Shown in pieces: positions 17,801-23,778 of a DNA stretch of 45,509 bases. The notes beneath the pieces were generated by a model. It did not search any database, was not told the DNA's origin, and saw nothing but the letters and a program-made list of their open reading frames with translations. The stretch's first letter is position 1, and each line of letters opens with the position of its first letter. Source of the DNA: Bacteroidaceae bacterium (GTDB taxonomy: Bacteria > Bacteroidota > Bacteroidia > Bacteroidales > Bacteroidaceae); the NCBI GenBank assembly GCA_017555875.1, contig JAFZFN010000005.1, positions 1 to 45,509 of the forward strand, written 5' to 3'. The position numbers and the translations under genes were made by a program.

Positions 17801-18719
17801 TGGCACCTCGGTAGCCATCAAGCTCATTGTTACAAGCATACTTATAGACGTTCACGCCATCGAGTTCAAGAGGCTTGGCAAGCGACCATTGGTGTGGCCA
17901 CACGGTGTCGGCCAACTTGTCAGGATATGAGGCCTCGCCATAGCCGGCATAGATTACGTACAGAATATCCACATAGCCATCGCCATCGTTGTCATAGTTT
18001 GAGAAATTGACCTTCTCCTTCGTGTCGGCCAACTCACATGCTTCTGACACCATGCCGCGAGGGTTCTTGTCAGAGCCACTCTTGTCGTTGCCGCCATAGT
18101 AGGCCATCTCGCGACTCAAGGTCACGGGACCTATAATGTCAAATTTGGGAACGAACTTCCCTTCCGATTGGTCCTCAAAGTACTCCTTCACACTACCATA
18201 TCCACCCTCGGCCTTGTAGTCATCGCCGTTGATGTGACCTTCGAAGATGGCCTTGGAATCTGTGTTAGAGAACTTCACATCGGTATATTGCACCAAGAGG
18301 ACGGGCACTCGCACCTCACCATGGGTGGGCACTTCGGCCACACGCTGAGCCTGGGTGGCACGCATGCGCTGCGAACGAGCCTCATCGGCCAATGCTACGC
18401 TACGCAACTCGGTCACATTGGGCAAAGCCTCAACAAAACGGGCCTCTTCGACCGAACGCAACTCCTTGCTATGCGCCAACTGATTAGAAGGCATCACCTC
18501 ACCCCCCACAATGTGAAGGTAATAGTAAGCCTCACCAACACGTTGCACCATAGCACCATCGTCGGTCAGCAAATAACTATAGAACTCGTCACCACCATAA
18601 GTGAGCGTAAGCATCGTACCATCGGGCTGCTTCACCTCTATGGCTACACGCTTAGCCGGCACGGCCCATGCACAGAGCATGCCCATGCAGAGCATCATTG
18701 CTAATAACAATCTTTTCAT
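14805..18719 (-). CDS. Secreted M6-family metalloprotease with T9SS C-terminal tail
   Basis: A 1304-residue secreted protease. Residues 1-19 are a signal peptide. A propeptide-like region follows (~20-130). The M6 (immune inhibitor A-type) catalytic domain spans ~135-515 with the zinc site HEFSHCLGLPDFY at 316-328. Next come jelly-roll or Fn3-like regions, a chitobiase/hexosaminidase C-terminal-like domain (~835-905, VAIYYTLDGSIPTSYG), a short BspA-type leucine-rich part (IEDGAFSNATALRSVTV) and a C-terminal T9SS type A sorting domain (ARSIEVYDMAGRLVRMVAGQ to the final KTKVYVKH). It is therefore expected to cross the outer membrane by T9SS and be anchored or released. Targets are unknown. First gene of an operon with a lipoprotein and hflX, driven by a promoter at 18759-18790. 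Confidence 0.88.
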   Translation of the reverse strand: MKRLLLAMMLCMGMLCAWAVPAKRVAIEVKQPDGTMLTLTYGGDEFYSYLLTDDGAMVQRVGEAYYYLHIVGGEVMPSNQLAHSKELRSVEEARFVEALPNVTELRSVALADEARSQRMRATQAQRVAEVPTHGEVRVPVLLVQYTDVKFSNTDSKAIFEGHINGDDYKAEGGYGSVKEYFEDQSEGKFVPKFDIIGPVTLSREMAYYGGNDKSGSDKNPRGMVSEACELADTKEKVNFSNYDNDGDGYVDILYVIYAGYGEASYPDKLADTVWPHQWSLAKPLELDGVNVYKYACNNELDGYRGATIDGIGTFCHEFSHCLGLPDFYPTDGSNGFAMFQWSLMDYGCYNNNGNTPCGYTGYEKDYLGWQQLQELNAPTNVELQPMSEGGVAYKIVNDANPDEFYVVENHIKTKWDSHVGAEGMLVIHVDYNRTAWDNNSINNDPSHQRMTIIPADNKLSDSSVAGDTYPGTTNNTELTNSSTPAATTYKGGYMNKDITDISMADGVVTFAFMRGALEVPELSEAYDVTSSGFSVEWNAVEGVDAYEVSLDVLEEDPYMLAEDFNKFTKGSADIGAELDKYTIEPGWYGNYVYGLDGAIRVGSSSSRGLLLSPYLKPEEDRFTMVFTLKKSAASDPNAGLVMGVIDEEWKDASGNYQLYGFEDLVEDAEWTTYFAVISKVGRYTCLYIDTRDYSKTSSTECTRVDFDAIYLFDGDISDELKGGAPQKTAQQGMAPMKVGEGIDLEQLKAARKNVMLKAPSEESNKRYNVVNVFKTLTTDCKYSFEGLDGGLYRATLRSVSDGIYSRVSNAVDVEIVDTMLPQTTMEIAAQIDNNALTLEVDDPEVAIYYTLDGSIPTSYGQRYDGPITLTDKVTLRLMGRKQGYRRSDLYEYNNWFEVDGATYRIESTVNPKVHLSEAMGGNSAITYVGHVVVGDVVEVGDVQFAVVGIEDGAFSNATALRSVTVDSDALLSVGKGLFKGCFNLNAVVWDVDLPLSAEDFDTSNYNNLLVYLPSDMAFEHPLINSGNIALVLDGKCDNLSLNAQYPFYAPRSFAVGQVSLSRVFSQTTGYGSSAGWETIALPFDVQQIVHGEKGAIAPFGAAADRHFWLAQLGNKGFVATKEMRANVPYVIAMPNNVEYGNNTLNGQVTFSAKDVTLHATDELTAVTGNGYYLVPTYDKVPVHPSVYALNIGAKHGASAPGSVFAPNTYTVPPFAAYIMPVAGTQAAPFYRIQMQEDVVADTEFSLMVQQGVVIVTLPEARSIEVYDMAGRLVRMVAGQAGVNTIADLHDGLYLIEKTKVYVKH

Positions 18720-18758
18720 TCCTTATCTATCTTTAATGTATTTTATTATAATAGAGCG

Positions 18759-18790
18759 CGAAGATAGTGCAAATCGAGCGAAATGACAAG
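18759..18790 (-). promoter_or_regulatory. Predicted promoter of the M6 protease operon
   Basis: On the minus strand: -33 box CTTG (complement of 18787-18790), 20-base spacer, -7 box TATCTTCG (complement of 18759-18766). It uses the TTCG variant of the -7 box, also seen upstream of ispG and purE. Confidence 0.55.
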
Positions 18791-18916
18791 CGAAAGAGTA
18801 CGAAAGTAGAGAAAAGCACAGCATATTCTACACCAAGCCTCCCGCAGAGAAACACTAGGCATCACACTCTTCTGTAGTCAAAAGTAAAAATATTTATTGT
18901 CAAAGTAATCGACACG

Positions 18917-18948
18917 TTTACTTTTGTCGAAAAAAAAGAGTACTTTTG
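18917..18948 (+). promoter_or_regulatory. Predicted promoter of the TlpA operon
   Basis: -33 box TTTA (18917-18920), 20-base spacer, -7 box TACTTTTG (18941-18948). The start codon is 22 bases downstream, so the leader is short. A second TACTTTTG at 18919-18926 overlaps the -33 region. Confidence 0.55.
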
Positions 18949-18970
18949 CATAAAAATAACAAGTCACGAT

Positions 18971-19468
18971 ATGAAAGCAAAAAAACTCTTCTTATGCGCC
19001 TTGCTATTCATGGTCAGCATGATAGCCAAGGCACAACTTCCCTCAGTACAACTCAAGACTTTGGAAGGGAAAACCATCAACACCGCCAAGATCAACAACG
19101 ACGGCAAGCCATTCATCATCAGCTTCTTCGCCACATGGTGCAAACCCTGTAACCGTGAGCTCAGCGCCATCCACGAAGTGTATGCCGACTGGCAAGAAGA
19201 AACAGGAGTAAAGGTCTACATCGTCTCCATCGACCAAGCACAGAATATCAATAAAGTGAAGCCCTTGGTTGACGGTGAAGGATGGGAGTATGAGGTGTTG
19301 CTCGACCCCAACGGAGACTTCCGCCGTGCCATGGGCGTGCAAACCATACCCCATGTATTCATCATCGACGGAAAAGGCAAGATTGCCGAGTCGCGTAGCG
19401 GATACACTGATGGTTCAGAAGAACACCTGATAGAAAAGGTGCGCGAGCTACTTAAAGCCAAGAAATAG
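18971..19468 (+). CDS. TlpA-family extracytoplasmic thioredoxin
   Basis: A 165-residue exported thiol-disulfide protein. A signal peptide (1-21, ending AKA-Q) is followed by a thioredoxin fold with the active site FFATWCKPC (Cys57 and Cys60) and the cis-Pro loop GVQTIPHVFIID, both intact. Family members (TlpA/ResA type) reduce or isomerise disulfides outside the cytoplasm. It starts an operon with a DUF6029 barrel and an Omp28-like lipoprotein that itself has a CxxC motif. The likely clients are those neighbours, an inference from context. Length is normal for a minimal single-domain TlpA. Confidence 0.9.
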   Translation: MKAKKLFLCALLFMVSMIAKAQLPSVQLKTLEGKTINTAKINNDGKPFIISFFATWCKPCNRELSAIHEVYADWQEETGVKVYIVSIDQAQNINKVKPLVDGEGWEYEVLLDPNGDFRRAMGVQTIPHVFIIDGKGKIAESRSGYTDGSEEHLIEKVRELLKAKK

Positions 19469-19523
19469 AATAGGAATAAAAATCGTTGGCATCACACTCA
19501 ACGCCAACATATTACACAGACAC

Positions 19524-21185
19524 GTGAAACTACGGAAATTACTGACAGTCCTCGCCCTAGCAGGACTGTTGCCGTTTGCTTTGACGGCACAAGACTATAG
19601 CGACGAGCAAAAGGTAACACTGCACGGTAGCATACAGAGCGATGTGCTACTACCCCAAGAGGATGCAAGCATAGGCACTGGAAGCTACAACAACTGGGCA
19701 CTGACCAACACCTATGCCGACCTCTACATGATGAGCCAGTACATCGACGCAGGTGCTCGACTCGAATTCACCCAATACCCTTTGCCAGGATTTGAGCCCG
19801 ACTTTCAGGGTTGGGGCATCCCGCACCTCTATGTAAAAGGTAAGTTCAAAGAAGCCGAGCTCACCATGGGTGATATGTATGACCAATTTGGAAGCGGCTT
19901 CATCTTCCGCACCTACGAAGAGCGCAGCTTGGGCATCGACAACGCCTTGCGTGGTGCTCGACTCAACCTCACCGCCATCCCCGGTGTACAATGGAAGATG
20001 CTCGGGGGTGTGCAACGCACCTATTGGAACTGGAACGCCAAAACATGGATAGCAGGTACTGATGCCGAGATCAACCTCGATCACTACAGTAATACCATGC
20101 AAGAAAAAGGCATCACCTGGATGGTGGGTGGCTCGTACATCGTCAAGCACGAAGCCGACGAAGACATCATCATCCCTGGCACCAATTATCGCCTTAACCT
20201 CCCGCAAAACGTTGGCGCTTTTGACGTACGCTCACGCTTCCAGATGGGCAACTATAGCCTCTTGGCTGAATATGCCTGGAAGGGACAAGACCCATCGTTT
20301 GACAATGGATACATCTATCATAAGGGACAAGCCTTCATGCTCTCAGGATCATACTCGAAGCGAGGCCTCACCGCGCTCGTGCAAGCCAAACGCAGTGAAA
20401 ACATGGCATATCGCAGTCAGCGCTCACGCGAAGGCATGGCGGCACACATCAATCACATGCCCGCCTTTGCCTACCAGCACACCTATGCTCTCCCAGCCCT
20501 CTACCCCTATGCCACACAAGATGCTGATGGAGAGTGGGCTCTGCAGGGCGAATTGGGCTATACCTTCAAGCGCAAGACTACCCTTGGCGGCAAGTATGGC
20601 ACCAAGGTAAAGCTCAACATGAGCCACATACGTGCACTTGACAAACAAGCGATACCCTCCTCCACAACTTTGGGCACCGACGGATACACAAGTTCGTTCT
20701 TCAAGATGGGCAAGGAACTCTACTACCAAGACATCAACCTGCAACTCGAGAAGCGCCTGACCAAAGACTTCAAGTTCAATGCCATGTATATGAACCAGCA
20801 GTATAACCAAACCGTCGTAGAGGGCGAAGGTGACATGATACGCTCAAACATTGGCGTCATTGAGGGTCAATACAAGATTAATAGCCGCTACACCCTGCGT
20901 AGCGAGTTGCAATACCTCTCGACCCGCCAAGATAAAGGCGACTGGTGCTATGCCCTCGTGGAACTCTCGGCACTCCCCTACCTCATGTTCACCATTAGCG
21001 ACATGTGGAATTGTGGCGAGACAGGCCTACACTATTACATGGGCTCTGTCACCTTCAACTACGAAGCCCACCGCCTCATGCTCAGCTATGGACGTACTCG
21101 TGCCGGTTTCAATTGCGCAGGAGGCGTATGCCGATATGTGCCTGCGAGCCGTGGCATACAGCTATCTTATAACTATAACTTCTAA
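19524..21185 (+). CDS. DUF6029 outer-membrane beta-barrel protein
   Basis: A 553-residue protein with a signal peptide (1-22, ending ALTAQ) and a long series of amphipathic beta strands ending in GIQLSYNYNF, with the C-terminal Phe typical of outer-membrane barrels. It matches the DUF6029 family of Bacteroidota. The start is a GTG at 19524; no ATG is close and the signal peptide begins exactly there. All four cysteines lie in the last ~75 residues (DWCYAL, WNCGETG, FNCAGGVCRYV), suggesting disulfides in the final strands or loops. It lies 55 bases after tlpA and 12 bases before an Omp28-like gene, so the three are probably one operon. Function is unknown. Confidence 0.85.
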   Translation: MKLRKLLTVLALAGLLPFALTAQDYSDEQKVTLHGSIQSDVLLPQEDASIGTGSYNNWALTNTYADLYMMSQYIDAGARLEFTQYPLPGFEPDFQGWGIPHLYVKGKFKEAELTMGDMYDQFGSGFIFRTYEERSLGIDNALRGARLNLTAIPGVQWKMLGGVQRTYWNWNAKTWIAGTDAEINLDHYSNTMQEKGITWMVGGSYIVKHEADEDIIIPGTNYRLNLPQNVGAFDVRSRFQMGNYSLLAEYAWKGQDPSFDNGYIYHKGQAFMLSGSYSKRGLTALVQAKRSENMAYRSQRSREGMAAHINHMPAFAYQHTYALPALYPYATQDADGEWALQGELGYTFKRKTTLGGKYGTKVKLNMSHIRALDKQAIPSSTTLGTDGYTSSFFKMGKELYYQDINLQLEKRLTKDFKFNAMYMNQQYNQTVVEGEGDMIRSNIGVIEGQYKINSRYTLRSELQYLSTRQDKGDWCYALVELSALPYLMFTISDMWNCGETGLHYYMGSVTFNYEAHRLMLSYGRTRAGFNCAGGVCRYVPASRGIQLSYNYNF

Positions 21186-21197
21186 CACAAAAGAACA

Positions 21198-22445
21198 ATG
21201 AAAAAGGCACTATACCTCCTCACCTTGCCCCTTCTCTTCGCATGCAGTGACTTCATTCCCGAAGATGAGCGCTACATTGAACTCCCTAACGTAGATTGCA
21301 AGCGAAACATCCTTATTGAAGACTTTACAGGGCAACTCTGTTCAAACTGCCCCGATGCACACCAAGTCATCACAAAACTGCAACAATTGTACGGAGAAAA
21401 CATCATAGCTGTAGCCATTCATGCCGGACATTTCGGCATTGCCGAGGGAAGCAATGAAAAGATCATCGGCTTGATGCAACCCGAAGGGAATACCTATGCC
21501 GACCACCTGGGTGTATCATCCTACCCCGCAGGAATCATTAACCGCACATCAGGAATAATCAAGCACACTGAATGGGCCGCTTACGCACGCCAAGCCCTTG
21601 AAAAAGAACCAGTAGCAGCCATCAACGTAACTGGTGACTTCTCGGCTGACAGTTCCAAACTCACAATCAAAACAGAGCTCGTGCCACTAGTCAACACCTT
21701 AGGCAAGCTACAAGTATGGATTACAGAGAGTCGCATCGAAGCCGTACAACAAAAAGGCGAGGACCTCATCACCGACTATAAACACCACCATGTATATAGA
21801 GCCTCGGCCAATGGACTCTGGGGCGAGGACATACTTCTCGAAGAAGGCACTCCCTTCAGTCGCGAACACGAGATCGACGTAAAAGAAAATTGGGACGCCA
21901 AGAACCTCTCCATCGTGGCCTTCCTCTACAACGACACTGATGGTGTGCTGCAAGCGGCCGAGCATAGTTTCATCAAGGGAGAACTTGGCGGAAAGGACGA
22001 ACCCGAAAACGATGACCCTAACACAGACTACGTAGAAGTCAAAGCACTCACCTACCTCTGCGACGAAGACACCATTGCCAATGGCAGTACCTTCACCTCT
22101 TCAAAACTCGACGAGGCTTATACAGCCGTGGGGAAGACCCGATTTGTTCCTGGCATAACACTCGTAGGTGACCGCGATGGGCAAGTAGTAGTAACAGTAA
22201 AGTCACTCAATGAAACCATGGTAGAGATATGCGCCTTTGGTGGGTGCCAAATGACTCTCCCGCACCTTGGTTATCAAACTTCTGCTACTGGAGAAATCTC
22301 TGCAAGAACTCGCATACCGCTTGACATACACTACACCCCCGCTAAGGCAAGCGACACCTATCGTGCCGAAGCTCTCATCTCTGTCTACTACGAAGACAAA
22401 CCCGATGAGGTGGCAAGCTTCACTCTCGTGATGACAAACGAATAA
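21198..22445 (+). CDS. Omp28-related lipoprotein with thioredoxin-like CxxC
   Basis: A 415-residue lipoprotein. The signal peptide ends in the lipobox LFAC (Cys16). The N-terminal half is an Omp28-type thioredoxin-like domain with ILIEDFTGQLCSNCPDAHQ (Cys48 and Cys51 in a CxxC arrangement) and SYPAGIINR at the cis-Pro position. The C-terminal half (~270-415) is a second beta-rich domain. Omp28 is an outer-membrane or surface protein of Porphyromonas whose adhesin role is only suggested. It closes the TlpA-DUF6029 operon and ends at a strong terminator, facing a second Omp28-like gene. The retained CxxC suggests redox activity, possibly kept reduced by TlpA. Confidence 0.82.
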   Translation: MKKALYLLTLPLLFACSDFIPEDERYIELPNVDCKRNILIEDFTGQLCSNCPDAHQVITKLQQLYGENIIAVAIHAGHFGIAEGSNEKIIGLMQPEGNTYADHLGVSSYPAGIINRTSGIIKHTEWAAYARQALEKEPVAAINVTGDFSADSSKLTIKTELVPLVNTLGKLQVWITESRIEAVQQKGEDLITDYKHHHVYRASANGLWGEDILLEEGTPFSREHEIDVKENWDAKNLSIVAFLYNDTDGVLQAAEHSFIKGELGGKDEPENDDPNTDYVEVKALTYLCDEDTIANGSTFTSSKLDEAYTAVGKTRFVPGITLVGDRDGQVVVTVKSLNETMVEICAFGGCQMTLPHLGYQTSATGEISARTRIPLDIHYTPAKASDTYRAEALISVYYEDKPDEVASFTLVMTNE

Positions 22446-22503
22446 GAAGGTATATCCAACCTAAGATATAGCCAACACACGAGACAAACTAGTAAAACAA
22501 AAG

Positions 22504-22539
22504 AAAACACGCTACTCCCCAAAGGAAATAGCGTGTTTT
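22504..22539. terminator. Bidirectional terminator between two Omp28-like genes
   Basis: A perfect 11-bp stem AAAACACGCTA (22504-22514) and TAGCGTGTTTT (22529-22539), with T-rich sequence on the plus side and A-rich sequence on the other. It lies between the convergent genes ending at 22445 and 22572. Confidence 0.85.
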
Positions 22540-22571
22540 TCTTTAGCCCTTAATCAAGAGCGACGACAGTA

Positions 22572-23690
22572 TTAATCTACGTATCCGAAGGGAACGCTTT
22601 GACCCACAGGGCACTCGATAACATTCTCCACATAGAACTTAGAATCTACAGCCGAGGTCACCAATACCACCACCTTGCAGTTTTCAGTATTTACGACACC
22701 AGCCTCCTTAACATCGAACTCATGGTAAAGTTCTACAACATCCCCCTTCTTGCTTGAGTCCTTACCACCAAGCTGCGCACCTTGAATGGGAGATACGCAG
22801 CTAGCTGCACGGAGCACGAAATCATGCTCGATCTTGCCCTCGCGAAACTCGCTCCAATAACTTGACTGATATTCCGTAACACCATCCTCAACCAACCAAG
22901 CATTGATGCGATATGCACCATCCGCACCCACTTTCACTGCTGTACGTACGGCTACAGTTGTCTTGTTAGCATCAGCAATGGCAGCAATACCCACATTAGA
23001 AGAGGGTTTTGACTCATATTCAGTCGCGGCATCGAGATTCTGTGAATCGATTTCAAGATTGCCATAACTGCCAAAAGATGCCTCTGGATTCAAGTTGAAA
23101 TACACAGAGGGGAAGTTTCCAATTCTCAGTGAAGATATGATAGCCTCAGAAGCGACACTACTGAGTTCGTCGCCATTATGAGCAGCCACCACAATAGCTT
23201 TAGATGCATTAGCACTCTGTTCGCGGAACACCTCAAGAGCACGAATCATATAGGGACAATAGCCACACCATGTGCCTGTAGCTTGGGTGATCAACACCTT
23301 GTGGCTGAATCCTCCGAACTTATCCTCTTTGCTATCAGCGGGAACCTCAAGGTTATAAAGCTTGGGGTCTGCTGCCTTTACGATAATATTCTTAGTCACC
23401 TTACCATTGTAGCTAGCAAAGAACTTATACTCCTTGGCACGAGTAGTGGTGAAGAAGCGGCTAGACATCAATTCATAATCAACATAGAGCTTGGCATCGG
23501 CAGTCACATCAACATCACCTACCATGACGGTAAGTTCTACCTCATCCTCGCCATCGGCCACGAAGAGATCTGTTGACACCGACAACACGGGTGTTCCCTC
23601 TACATAGACAATCTCCTCCTCGCATGAGGCTGCACCGAAAAGCATTGTCAGCGCAAGAAGTGAATGGAAAAACTTTTTCATTGATTTCAT
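22572..23690 (-). CDS. Omp28-like lipoprotein with Ig-like and thioredoxin-like domains
   Basis: A 372-residue lipoprotein with lipobox GAASC (Cys23). Residues ~30-110 look like a bacterial Ig-like domain (VLSVSTDLFVADGEDEVELT through NIIVKAADPK). A thioredoxin-like Omp28 domain follows with ITQATGTWCGYCPYMIRALE (Cys142 and Cys145) and IGNFPSVYFNLN, then a C-terminal beta domain. Two in-frame ATGs (23690 and 23681) both give a usable signal peptide; the second, MKKFF, may be the real one. It is separated from the upstream 860-residue lipoprotein gene by a terminator hairpin, so it probably has its own promoter. Likely a periplasmic or surface redox protein related to the convergent Omp28-like gene. 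Confidence 0.82.
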   Translation of the reverse strand: MKSMKKFFHSLLALTMLFGAASCEEEIVYVEGTPVLSVSTDLFVADGEDEVELTVMVGDVDVTADAKLYVDYELMSSRFFTTTRAKEYKFFASYNGKVTKNIIVKAADPKLYNLEVPADSKEDKFGGFSHKVLITQATGTWCGYCPYMIRALEVFREQSANASKAIVVAAHNGDELSSVASEAIISSLRIGNFPSVYFNLNPEASFGSYGNLEIDSQNLDAATEYESKPSSNVGIAAIADANKTTVAVRTAVKVGADGAYRINAWLVEDGVTEYQSSYWSEFREGKIEHDFVLRAASCVSPIQGAQLGGKDSSKKGDVVELYHEFDVKEAGVVNTENCKVVVLVTSAVDSKFYVENVIECPVGQSVPFGYVD

Positions 23691-23710
23691 CCTATTATTC
23701 TATTAACTAT

Positions 23711-23748
23711 AAAAAGGGTGCAATGCCACCTAAGTGAGCATTGCATCC
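23711..23748 (-). terminator. Rho-independent terminator after the 860-aa lipoprotein gene
   Basis: GGGTGCAATGC (23716-23726) pairs with GCATTGCATCC (23738-23748), with one G-T pair. On the minus strand the hairpin is followed by TTTTTATAG, 31 bases after the stop at 23779. Confidence 0.8.
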
Positions 23749-23778
23749 TTTCGTTGTAAGTTCTATACTTTTATAGCA

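Noticed and set aside
19468-19524. Possible missing ATG start for the DUF6029 gene
   Set aside because: The GTG at 19524 begins exactly at a good signal peptide, and no upstream in-frame ATG is present, so no frameshift needs to be invoked.
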